Source: Dirofilaria immitis
Taxonomy: Eukaryota > Nematoda > Chromadorea > Rhabditida > Onchocercidae
Assembly: GCA_024305405.1 (NCBI GenBank)
Contig: JAKNDB010000105.1
Location: forward strand, 1,674,001-1,738,000
Direction: 5' to 3'
DNA length: 64,000 nt
Below the pieces are notes generated by a model. It saw only the letters and a list, made by a program, of their open reading frames with translations, did no database searches and was not told where the DNA came from. Shown here in pieces: positions 15,154-26,264 of the stretch. The position numbers were made by a program, and so were the translations under genes. The first letter of the stretch is position 1; each line of letters starts with the position of its first letter.

Positions 15154-17168
15154 TCATTTTTTTTTGCCACGTGTAAGGATATTTTTGGGATATTGTTCTG
15201 GTTTTAAGTTTTTGATTGAATAAAGTCGAATTGCTCGCTCAGCTAATGATCCACCACATTTCAAGCCACGCACTGAATGAAAACAAGTCAAAATAATACC
15301 TAGGAATAACAGTGAATATGTTACCGGATCGCATAAACTAAAAAAGTATGGAAATTCGAAAAAAAAACCTTCAAGAGCACGCTTCAAACAATCTAGTCCT
15401 AAAGACTCCAGTTTTCTGCACTATCGTAGTCATCCAGGTTTATATCAAAATTTAACACTTCGCTTGACGCTTTCTCCACGATGGTATGGGACTTTTCAGC
15501 AATTAACAGAGCTGCAAATAACCTTTTAATTAACTTTTCCAAACTGAAACTTGAAAATGGCAATAGTTCCAGAAAACAATCTGTGGTACCTGTTGTTCTC
15601 AGAGTTTTTTCTTTTTCATTTTCAGCGTACTTTTGCTTGTATCATCGACTGCACTTAGGCTGAAATTATATTTTACCTGAATGGGGAGTTATATAAGATA
15701 ATCTAAAACCATTTTCTTACATCAATTATTATAGAGTTAATAAGTAAAATAGCAGTTCACTTCAATTGAGTCTTGTAATCTGAATGTATTTTGTACGATC
15801 CATATAGACGAAAGCATAATAGCACTTCTTAAGCCATATACTGGGCAATACCGCTTGATGTAATCGACAATTAATTATTCACTTAGTTATAAAAAATTGA
15901 ATATTTCAACCCGACTAAGGCTAGTAAATGTGAAGTATGAAAAGAACAAGAATTACCTTTCGTCATTTAGCTTAGGTATCACGCATTCGACTGTTTCATT
16001 CAAAGTGATTCTTCTACGTTTTGGCACAGTCTCCTTATTTGAATCAGTGTCTTCAACTCTCCGCGAATCTTGTTTTGACTTCAGCGAATCTTCCCCATTA
16101 TTTCTCTTACTTTTAGCAACAGCAATACCTAAATTAAGTGTTTTTAGACGAAAAGAACATTTCCAATCAAGTTAAGATGCAAATACAGCGGATGGTGATC
16201 TTTCCTCAGCACATAATAAGTTATTTTTATTCACTTTGAATGAATTTAAAAAAGAAAAAAGAAACAAAATCTTCTCTAGTTTTGAAGTTCATTAAATATT
16301 ATCAACAATATTATTATTAAAAAGTTCTGAAAAAGTAAATATAATTGAAAAGATACAAAAAATTCACCTTCTTCAAACGCTTTATCTGTTTCTTCCATGA
16401 TTTTTTCCCGTGTCTGAATAAAATCAGGATCACTGAAATCATGTTTTCGAGGACCTGCTTTCAATTTCTCGTATTTTTCTTGCCTGGAAGTATTGTATTT
16501 GAGATACTTATGCCAGACGCTTTCGTGAAAATGTAAAACAGATGTCATACTTTTGCCGACGTTTTTCTTCTTCCCTTTCGCCTGCTTTTTCAATCCACTT
16601 GCGGAGTTTTTCCTCTTCTTTAATGTCTGCAAGCCGCCGACCAGATAAATCGCGGCACATCAATTGATTCGTTGAACGGTGAATACGAAATGAGCGAAGC
16701 AACGACCCAAAACCTGAACAGTGAGAATTATTGGAAGTAGTCTCATAACAAAAATATTGCTAATTTAAAATGATATATTCCATTTTTTAAAGAAAAAAGT
16801 TCCGATGTCGGATAATTCGTATAAGTTTCTAAGCCTATGCCAGATTCACTTCTCTAAATCTAATTGATAAAAATATCGAAAACGACTAGAATAAAAAATA
16901 AATGCATTAAAAATTCTCAACTGTTGTAAACATAAAATATAGAAAACAAAATTAAACCTCCTTTCCCTCCCCGAAGTCTGAAATGTACTTGGAAATGAAT
17001 ACCCTCCTCCAAACTCTTCCAGTCCGCAATCTTTCCATTAACAGTAACATAGAATAAATCTTCGGGTATCAAATATAGTTTAGTGACCGTTCGAAAAGCA
17101 GAAGCGAACATTTCCATAAGTTTTGGTTGAGCTGAAACAATAAAACTAACTCGGAACATAGAATACAT
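15154..17168 (-). CDS. SDE2: SDE2 homologue (ubiquitin-fold splicing / genome stability factor)
   Basis: SDE2 proteins carry an N-terminal ubiquitin-like fold cleaved at GG-KGG. The KGG-tailed product joins spliceosomes and, in vertebrates, acts at stalled forks. Exons: 16958-17168, 16551-16713, 16368-16483, 15957-16128, 15590-15659, 15369-15511, 15154-15272; about 331 aa. Visible motifs are RLRGGKGGFGS at the cleavage site (split by an intron), CRDLSGRRLADI, an acidic/basic helix, KAGPRKHDFSDPDF and the C-terminal RGLKCGGSLAERAIRLYSI followed by GKKK, diagnostic of SDE2. An in-frame TGA immediately precedes Met 17168, supporting that start. Two single-base gaps break the frame: the T6 run at 15605-15610 and the T4 run at 15412-15415 (plus-strand letters). 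The 15512-15589 intron is the least certain. The intron at 16484-16550 is only 67 bp. Confidence 0.92.
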
Positions 17169-17384
17169 TCACATGATGATTGGCTGAATTATGCTAAACG
17201 TAACAGCAGGTGAAATTTGAATGATGAAAATATGAACTAGATTCCTTTATATCAAAGCATATTATTTGCACACTTCTTTCCACCTTCCTACCCGCTTCCC
17301 CTGCTTACCTCACGAATGTAGCGCCTTAGACCATCCAAGTTAATAAGTCATACACATTTATCGCGGCCCATCTCGTGTACCGAA

Positions 17385-17502
17385 TGATGTATTGTGAAAT
17401 ACCGCACAGTAGACTCATCCAACTGTGAAATATAAGGCGTTCGGAAATTGGCGTCAAGACCAAGTTTTGAACATTATCCGAAACAGAGGGATTGACCTGA
17501 GG
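17385..17502 (+). CDS. candidate first exon of an unrecognised gene
   Basis: A GC-richer patch with ATGATG at 17385-17390 and a good donor (CTGAG|GTATGT) after 17502. The frame is open from the ATG for about 14 codons, then hits TGA at CCAACTGTGA. One extra A there would join it to an open frame reading KYKAFGNWRQDQVLNIIR up to the donor. Possible downstream pieces are 18234-18260 and a short terminal exon after the acceptor near 18324. The minus strand is also open here for about 50 codons. I do not recognise the product. Low confidence; it could be chance or a 5' exon of the CCCH gene. Confidence 0.25.
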
Positions 17503-19045
17503 TATGTTATGCCCTGTTCTTTCTTAATGAGATGAGATATTGAATACATGATGGCGCTTTACGCGTGATTAAATTTTAAAATGGCTAAGTAATAGTTGAC
17601 AGACAATAATTTGTTGAGACGGGGCAATGTTTAACTTTTAGAAATCAGGTAAACTTTTCATGTCTGTTAACGGACCATTCTATTACACGGAATGTTTCCT
17701 GTATCCATTTTTTAATAAAGTCACTTTTAAATTTTATTTGGTGATTCAAATGAGAGCTATGCTATAGATTGTGAACGTTTATAAATATAATGGTGAAATA
17801 TATCTTTTATATTTCTGTTGAATAATTAGATAGAAATGTCGCAGTATTGGTGTAAAATGCACACATAGGTGATTATCAGTATGATAAGAACTATATTCTT
17901 TCCTCGAATCCTTGAGTTTGAATTTTTGTGTTGCGCAAGGTCGATGTTAGAGTGTCTTTTTACTAATTAATTTGTAGTATTTATATTCTCTTAGATTACT
18001 AATTGTTATTTCTGCTTAAGTTTTATGCTACATTGTACATTATAATTAACTAGTTTTAGTTTTTATATTGGAGTTCATAACCTAACGCAAGCTTTTTCCT
18101 TTATTCAAGTTTCCAAAAAGTGATGAATGCGTAACAGTATGCTTCTGTTAAATCTGAACTCCACATCTGCAAAACTTTATTTTGATTGTATATGAATTGA
18201 AAAGTTCGATTTCCTTTTATATTGCTAACACAGATGGATTGGATGTTATGAGACAGTCAGGTAAACAGTTGTATCTTCATCTCATAACCAAATTGATTTC
18301 TAACTGATTGACAAACAATTTTAGCAACCTTAATTGTAATAATTGACGTAATTAATTCGTGGCCTTGTTGCAAATGTTAATGCGCTAGAGAGACGTTATA
18401 AGATTATGCAGTAAAAATAAATGCTAAAAAGTTTTTAATATATATATATAACAGTGGTATAGAGAGGAACGGAGAACACAAAAAATAAGGAAAAAAGCAT
18501 GCGAAATAAAATCTAAGCTTACAAATGAATCGATGCTAATTTAGAATAATGGATTTATAGGTCCTGTTCTTACCTAATATATTTACATAAATGAGATTCA
18601 TTTCGGTTTATCTGTTTTTTTTTTAGTCATGCTATAACAAAAAAAAAAATACTGCACAAATAGTTAGATTGAACACTTGTCATGTATGGAGGAGTTTCAT
18701 TTTGTGTTTGTCTCTCTTCTTGAATTAAATTGAAATAGCTTAGAATAAGATTGTTGCAGTGCTGTATTAACTTATCTGAATTAAAGATGCAATGGACTGT
18801 CAAAATAAGAGTAGATAAGAGATATTGTTGGTCAAAAATAAGAGCATATAGGTGGATTTATCTTGTTTTAACTAATCGTCTGCATATCTTGTCGCTTTAC
18901 TTAGGTACGATTAAGATGAGAATGGTAACTTCTTGGAGTTTTAAAACTCCAAGAGGTTTTATATATGTTACGAGTAAAGTTGGAAGAAAGCGGAGCATTT
19001 TTACCTCAAGTTCGGTTTATATTTTATTTTATTTCGCGCATTTAG
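17503..19045. other. intergenic, between SDE2 and the CCCH gene
   Basis: Apart from the weak exon pieces noted at 17385-17502, I see no gene here. The ORF spanning about 18751-19056 has no homology and overlaps the likely 5' leader. The region presumably holds the promoters of the divergent SDE2 and CCCH genes. Confidence 0.5.
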
Positions 19046-19061
19046 GTTGTGAATAACAAAG
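19044..19061 (+). promoter_or_regulatory. probable spliced-leader acceptor and 5' UTR of the CCCH gene
   Basis: A TTTAG acceptor ends at 19045, 16 bases before ATG 19062, with no coding exon upstream in phase. In nematodes this is the usual position of an SL trans-splice site. A cis-spliced non-coding leader exon is the alternative. Confidence 0.5.
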
Positions 19062-21511
19062 ATGACAGCGGTGTTCTCGCATCCAGTACCTGGCGATTCT
19101 GTTATGGGTTATCAGTTGTCGGACGTGACATCACTACCACCACAGCCTGTATCATTTTTACCTGCACCATTACCTGTAATGCCACCACCTCAAGGAACTA
19201 TGTATTTTCAACCTCCATTTCTCCTTCATAACGGTTTGCCGCAACCAGTATTTTGCGAACAGCCAAATGTTCCACCGTTGCTCGAAAATACTTCAAGAGA
19301 AGGTCTGACGAATGATAATGTTGGCACAACTCAAGGCATGTTATTTTCTAAATTGTACCAGCTTCATATTTGTGTGAGTGGTAACATTATCTATGATGTG
19401 TTGTAAGACTTTTGTTTCACATAGATCACTTAGATTTTTCTGAAGATCTATCAGTGTACAGTTTTATTCATACATTATATCACTCGTTATTGCTTATGCG
19501 TAAAGCTAATACATGGTTGTTTCCCAGATCTCTACTAACTCGTATATATTTATTTCACTGAACTAAAATTGGTAGGGTAAATTATTTCCTTCAGCAGATA
19601 TTTCTAAAAAACAATTTATCTCTACTGTAGTTTGTCTCAAAGTTAAGTAATAGTTTGCAGAAGCGGCAGCGGAAGCGCCATCGAATACGGTTTTCTACCC
19701 ACCGTTATCATTTCCCGTTCCTTTTCCGCCTCCAGTGCAATCTTTTCCTATGTTTAGTCCTTACATTCGTCCTAGCCCCGTTTTTTTATCTTACCACCAT
19801 TCGCAGATGCTTCCACACCTAGCAATTCACTACCACCCTTACCACCACCTCTTCCATCAAATTGTCCAAAATCGGTTTTGCAATCACTGCCAACTTCATT
19901 TGCTTCTACACCGTATCAGGGTCGGTCGATAACTAATGCTACATCGCAAAGCCCAACAATAAGGATAACACCAAGAAAAGATAACATTTTATTAACAGGT
20001 AATAATTAGTTCAACTTTTTGATAAAGCATTGATCACTAATTATACAAGTATGGAACCAGGTAAAAACAAAACTTTATTGGAAGAACTCATAGGTAAATC
20101 ATTTCTCTCATAGATGTTTTCTAAAAGATTTTAAAAGCGCATATCGTTTTGATGAGAAAGGTTCATCAAACTTCCATCAAACTGTCCAAAATCAGTTTTG
20201 CAATCATCACCAACTTCATTTGCGTTGGCAATTTAGGCAATTTCAAAAATTATGTATAGATATACGTATAATATGCTAATATTTCTATGATAAAATATTT
20301 CGTGAGCCTTTATGATATCGGAATTGATAATTCAATAGTTGAAAGTTCGTTTTTTTGCAAGACTTTAATTCCGAAGTTAATACTTCAATGAAAAAAACGA
20401 AAATTTTCACTCAGTGTTTTGAATTGAAGTTATTAAAAGTTTTCTATAGCTTATTCCAGCAATTTCCAATTTTATTACTACATATTACAGATGCTAATCA
20501 CACATCATTCAAATTTTCCGGAGGTGGTGACTGTAGGAATTTCCAAAGAGACAACGCTGTGAGTTAAATATGTCTTTTAATTTGTCTATTTATTGCGAAA
20601 ATTATGAAAAACAATTCAGTACATAGAAATTTTTGGAAAAATTTTTTTAAAGAAAAGTTTTCTTTAATGTTCTTTTTCTGCTCACTTTTAAAAGTTTCTT
20701 GTTTTTTTTTTTTTTTGAAATTTTCTTACTGACTGTGATGCTGCATTTTTGAATCGCCGAAGTGCTTATAAGAAAAAGTTCATAAATCATGTTTCGAATT
20801 CAGAGCTTTTAATAACTGCAGAATCGAAGTGAACTGATGTGTCGAAATAGATTGGGCTCATCGTTGAATAATTATCGCACTAAGCTTTGCATAAACTTCA
20901 AGAACGGTTATTGTCCTTACGGAGATAAATGTCGGTTCATTCACCAGCAAAGTTTGTTTTCATTTTACTTTTTAATTTATTTTTTTATTATAAATGGATA
21001 GTTGATGACAAAGTGTGGAAGAACTTTTTGTAATTGTTGAATGGTTTCTTTAAACATTTCAGCATCAGATGGTGTAATGAGGACAAAATTTTCCACAAAC
21101 GCTCCTGTATTCGTACCAAGAGCTAATGCGTAAGTTTCAAAAAAGGATAATTGTTAAATCTTTCACTGTATTGAATCAGTCTTTTTTTCATCTGATTATT
21201 TTAGAGCAGAAAAAACTGTAGAACTTATTGCAATCAGAAGTTAAAAGATACTAACATTTTAAACATAAATGAAATTTAGAGTGCATCCTAAATCAAGTAG
21301 TCCGTGTGCTTCATTGGACGTAATTCCACCGAATCGTCTCTATAGTTCGACGCCCGTCTCGTTGCTGGCAAAAGGCCATAGTAGTAGCCTGGATGTAAAG
21401 GAGAGACCAATCACCCCAACAGGGCGACGAGTATCGTACCGGAATGATTTCACTGCTGGATATCGACGACCATCCGTGGCTGATGGACCTCATTCTGTGC
21501 CTACATGTTGA
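19062..21511 (+). CDS. proline-rich single CCCH zinc-finger protein
   Basis: Probable RNA-binding protein. Exons: 19062-19302, 19661-19998, 20491-20558, 20822-20951, 21063-21129, 21280-21511; about 358 aa. The first 190 residues are rich in Pro, Ser and aromatic residues. One finger of the form C-x7-C-x5-C-x3-H lies at about residues 239-259 (YRTKLCINFKNGYCPYGDKC then RFIH), like the CCCH fingers of nematode germline regulators such as POS-1 and MEX-5. Those carry two fingers and only one is clear here. The C-terminal 77 residues are Ser/Arg-rich and have no known domain. The frame breaks in the T7 run 19781-19787; T8 would join the two Pro-rich halves. Exon 1 could instead use a GC donor slightly downstream. 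No orthologue assigned. Confidence 0.8.
20171..20223 (+). repeat. duplicated exon fragment inside an intron
   Basis: These 53 bases match 19851-19903 in exon 2 of the CCCH gene with five differences (about 91% identity). The copy lies in the following intron. Three of the four changed codons are synonymous in the exon frame and one is Leu to Ser. The flanks are unrelated, and a TAG follows four codons later. Confidence 0.85.
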
Positions 21512-22573
21512 TTTCTTATTTTAACTGATTTCCTAATCTGATCTCGTTTTTAATTCCATTTTTTCCCGCTTATTTTAAGAAACGTATTTCTATTCCTTTG
21601 ATTGGATTTTGCTGAAGTTTGACGAAAGCTGTTGGTGACGTATGAATTCAACCTTATGTATAAAATTAAAGTTCACCCTTATGTGAAAATTTTGTAGTGA
21701 ATGTATCACATTTCTTTATTTATGCATAAGGAAGAAAGAATACCTGAATTTACCTGAATTTTTTAAATATTGCATTGCTGTGTGCTTTCGGAATGTTTTT
21801 ATAGAAACGGGGCTGTTTTTTTGCATCAATTTATTTAGTTTGCATATCAGTTCCTTAAATCTCAAGACTAATTTGAGATAATTAAAACTCACTTGATTCA
21901 GTTTTGGTCACAGAATTTTTTACCTCTTATGTCTTCTTTTGTTAAATGTGTACATAGAGGTGCTAGTTATAAGCTCTTCTCATCAAGTCGTTTGATCATT
22001 TTTCATGCAGCTCTTGGATCTTTCACACTTCGTGTTCTGCATCAGACATATAAAAATCTGATTCTATCCTTGGACTTATTTTATTCATTCTACGAAATTC
22101 ACATTTTTGTGCATTATAATTCGTAAGTTTTTAAATATATATCAATTACCATACGAAGGGAATATAGCGATGCGGAAGGAATAGATTGATACAGTTGAAT
22201 TAAATAAATGGATAAATTTGCTATTGCATGAATGAATTTCGATTGTTGTGGCGAAGTGCAGGAGCTCGCTTGCTTGTCCGGGCATGTTGTATCTGGAAAA
22301 ATGGCGTGTCGAAGTTTTAAGAGCTCCATGACTGAGGGACGGTACGGGGCAGAGCGCCACTAGATTAATGATATATGTGGTCCGGCGTTGTTGCACACTT
22401 TTATCGGAACGAGATTGTAGTCTTAGTAGTTTTTTTTAGTAGAAGTTGCTAGTAGAGAAGCATGGAGGTAGTAAGGTTAGAGGGGACTAAAGATTTTGAG
22501 ATGGTATATCTTATAAAGCATGAGCTTGTTTCTCATAAGTTGCTAAACGAAGTATGAGATTTTTTCTGAAGGA
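21512..22573. other. intergenic between the CCCH gene and ATAD1
   Basis: The left half is the AT-rich 3' region of the CCCH gene. About 22235-22415 is clearly richer in G+C, with short open frames but no family match or splice chain. It may be the ATAD1 promoter or an uncharacterised transcript. I could not match it to any structured RNA. Confidence 0.5.
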
Positions 22574-24985
22574 ATGTCACTGTCGATGGATCAAGCATTT
22601 CAATTTTGTGTTCGTGTTGCTGTCGCTACAGTCGCATCGATTGTTGTCATGAAGCTCGCAGTGAAGTACATCGATCCCAATCACGCTATCAATAAAAATG
22701 TCAAGAAGAAGGTTAGCTTGTTCGGGTGGATAATTCATCTAGAAGATCGCGATGGACTTTTAAATCATTCTTTTTGTGGCTGTATTGCAGGCTGTTCAAG
22801 TAATCAATGCATTAGGCTTAGATCCGTCAATAGAGCTCAATGAACATGAACTACGTATAGCTACACAATTCGTCCATTACGGTCAGGTAAATTGGATTCA
22901 ATTCACAGTTGATTTGCATTTTACAGTTTTGAAATTTATTGAAAATAGCGAGTGGTGGCACTTATAGATATTACGGCCTTGAGAGTAATATGAATAAGCC
23001 ACATAAGCCACATGGGGCTAGAATTTATTTTCCCGAATTTCGAATTTCTTCTCTTCATTCTGCATTTTGTTTTGTCATGAAGGAATAGGAGTTCAGAAAC
23101 AATAAGATTAACCAGAAAATATGCTGAGTCTTATGGTTTTTCCTAGTACTTGGATCACACCGCAAATTGAATAATTTCATGGTCGAATCTTGCCTGATGA
23201 TGTATAACTAATTGAATTTAGGGTGCAGATTGGTCCGATATTGGTGGTTGTGGCGCAGTTATTGAGGAAATTAATGATCGGATAATTATTCCATTAAAAA
23301 TTCGAAATGTGTATAAAAAATTCGCATTATCATCGAATCTTCTTTCACCGCCTAAAGGTGACTGAATTTATTTCACTTCCAAACAGTAAGGCAGCAGTAC
23401 TGAAAGAACGAAAAAAGTAGTTTCACATATGTCGAAGTGAATCAGATAGCAGTCGGTTTTTACTGAATTTATGTGTAAGAAAGCCAATCAAACTACTGGA
23501 ACAGTCAGTCACTTACCACACTAATATTTTAGCTCATAATTCTTCATTAGCTTTTTAAATTGTTACGAATTCTAGTAGATTAAATTAAGTAATATTTCAG
23601 GAGTGCTTTTGTATGGTCCACCAGGTTGTGGTAAAACTTTACTTGCAAAAATTATCGCACGAGAAGCGAATGCTCGTTTCATTAATTTGCAAGTGTCATC
23701 ACTGTGTGATAAATGGTACGGTGAATCACAGAAGCTTGCTGATGCAGTCTTCTCTGTGGTATATTTTTAATTTCCATAATTATGCGATATAAAATATATA
23801 TGTATATATATATATATATATTGGTCCTTTCTTGAATAAACAAAATAATGAAATAGTAATTCATAATAGAACTATTTATAGAATGCAAAGCTTTATAGTA
23901 CTTGTCCCAATAGGTAAATCTGTCAATCCTTTCAGGCACAAAAGTTCCAACCTACAATCATATTCATTGACGAAATAGGTGAGCGTGACGGTGAAAAGTT
24001 TTTTCCTGCATTTTGAAGTTTTTACTCTTATTATTTATCTGTTTTTCACTCATATTATTTATCTGTTTCATTTTTATATTATCCGCGGTTTTAGATTCAT
24101 TTTTGAGAGATCGAAATACTCAAGATCATGAAGCAACTGCCATGATGAAAGCCCAATTCATGTGTTTATGGGATGGTTTTGCTTCATCAGGTGAGTATAT
24201 AATTGATTAATTATTGTATCAGCATTTGCTATGCGTCAAAAGCATATCATATTTTCAATATTGTTAGACAAAAATTGAGATTAGTTGTCGCTTTATAATT
24301 GTTATTTTCTTTTCTTCCAGATGATGCAATTGTCGTGCTCGGAGCAACCAATAGGCCGAGCGATGTTGATAGCGCCATTTTACGACGAATGCCTGCACGA
24401 TTTTATGTTCCATTACCAGTAGATTTTGGCCGTATAATCTTACCGAAATTTTCTTTGTTAACATACTTCTTATAAAAACAGTAGATATAATTAATACACA
24501 CTAAACACATGGTTAATATACTTTTTACGCTAATTTTCAATAATTTTAGAGTTTAGAATCTCGTGCAGATATCTTAAAAGTTCTACTAAGGGATCAACCG
24601 GTAATATCGGATATCAGCTTTGAAAGAATAGCGGAATACGCCACCGAACTAAGTGGATCTGACTTGAAGGAAGTGTGTCGGTTAGCTGTTTTATCACGGG
24701 TCAAAGATGCATTTATTAAAGGAAAAGACTTGTATGTTTCAATATATTTTTAATTTTTCCAAACGAGGTATGTTATCACTGGCTACCTAATATTTCTTTA
24801 TACACAAGTACTGAAACAATGTGAGATAAAATTGGTGTATAAAATATTATTTAAGGTATTTCTATTTTAGAAATAACGAATCGACGCGAATGATTCGTGA
24901 AAGTGATTTAATACAGTCAGTAATAAAATATAAACAGACGATGCAAGTTTCCGGTGCAGTACCAGTTTTTGAGCCTCTTGACTAA
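22574..24985 (+). CDS. ATAD1: ATAD1/Msp1 mitochondrial outer-membrane AAA ATPase
   Basis: Extracts mislocalised tail-anchored and stalled precursor proteins from the mitochondrial (and peroxisomal) outer membrane. Nine exons: 22574-22711, 22791-22886, 23222-23357, 23601-23758, 23936-23978, 24095-24190, 24321-24418, 24550-24731, 24871-24985; 353 aa against 361 in human, with every phase consistent and no frame break. One membrane segment at about residues 10-28 ([19 protein letters not shown]) is followed by a short linker. Walker A GPPGCGKT is at 129-136, pore-loop region [16 protein letters not shown], Walker B IIFIDEID, then [18 protein letters not shown], sensor-1 ATNRP, arginine fingers in LRRMPARF and GSDLKEVCR in the lid. 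The C. elegans counterpart is mspn-1. The orthology call is secure. Confidence 0.97.
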
Positions 24986-26002
24986 TACGAACCTAGTTTT
25001 TCTAGAATGAGTAAAAGAAATTTGATGGCTGCTCGAACGTACTTTTTTGAACTAATGCAATTTGTCAAAAAACAATTTTTCCTTGTTTAAAATTTAAAAA
25101 TGTCTGATTATTTTTATGCCAAATGTTTGCCCTTGTGGATTCACTTAACTAAGTCTCGGAGCATTTTCTTCAAGAATTGTTTATCTGTGGATTTTTTTTC
25201 AGTCGTTCAAATATATCATGTGAATTAAGCCACTGAGATTCTTCAATTCATGTGAGATAAGAAACACATTTCACTGTGATTTTAATTGTGTAGACTGCTA
25301 CACTCTGATCATTTTTGTAATACTAGGGGTTATTTGCGGCTTCAGTTTCTTTGCATTTTCTGATGCAGCCGTTCCTTTCCGAATAATAAACTGTGCTATA
25401 AAGCATTAAGTTCGCGAACTTTATGTCATACTTTGTTATGTATTATTTGTTCGCCATTTCTAATATTTGCTATAATGATTGATTAAGCTGTCTTGATTGA
25501 TATTTTGTGTTGTCTGGCGGGCTTGTGCAGACTACTTTATTGATTGTGAATAACAGTAGGTTTTCTAGGAACTTTCAAAGTGAAAATCTGAAAATTACAA
25601 AATGTCTTCACTGTATTCTTCTAAATTATCATTCTTTCCTACAGTTCATTGTAAAACAAGCAATAATTACTTGATTTAACGGGTTTGTGATTGTCTTTGC
25701 TCTATTTTATAATTATTTCAGCTGAACGGCTAATCTGGCTAACATTATACGGTCGGATTGAGTGCTTCAAAAAAAAAAATAATTCATTTATGAGACACAA
25801 GACCACTTTGCACGAGAATAAAAAATTAAATGAAACCAGTGGAGTTAAGGAAATGTGGAAAAATCAAATTTAGATTTTTCAACAGAAGAAAATCATCGTA
25901 AAGATTACTAAAAGAGATCCATCAATTAAAGAGAGATTGGTAAGAAGAAGTGATAAGAGTGATAAAAGCAGATCGTCGTATTTTAAACATTTAGAAATGT
26001 TG
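24986..26002. other. convergent 3' region between ATAD1 and PRIM2
   Basis: No coding exon is recognised. An AATAAA-type signal (AATAATAAA) near 25380 could serve ATAD1. Short open frames such as 25691-25873 are AT-rich and have no homology. Confidence 0.5.
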
Positions 26003-26197
26003 CTAATTCACTTTTGAGGTCTCCATTTTGATCAAATCTTCAATGTCAACATCGCTTCCACGTTGTGCAGTATTCACATGTGACATGTTCGTCAGCTTAA
26101 TCTCGTATTTCGGTTCCTTCTCTCTTAAAATAATTAGCGTATCAAGAATCGTACAGAATTTGTAGAACTTGGGGGATTTTGGTGGAGTACTTTTCAT
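26003..26197 (-). CDS. unassigned 64-aa ORF downstream of PRIM2
   Basis: A frame open for about 80 codons, with Met at 26197, whose composition looks protein-like: MKSTPPKSPKFYKF near the start, then a charged middle and SDVDIEDLIKMETSKVN at the end. It follows the PRIM2 stop by about 70 bases on the same strand. No acceptor in the right phase joins it to PRIM2, although the PRIM2 end (AAC|GTAAAT) could serve as a donor. It may be a separate small gene, an alternative PRIM2 terminal exon, or chance. I do not recognise it. Confidence 0.3.
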   Translation of the reverse strand: MKSTPPKSPKFYKFCTILDTLIILREKEPKYEIKLTNMSHVNTAQRGSDVDIEDLIKMETSKVN

Positions 26198-26264
26198 TAA
26201 TGCCAATGCCCGAATGTTTGGTAGAACAATTAATTTGAAAAATAATCAGAAGTAACTAAATTCT

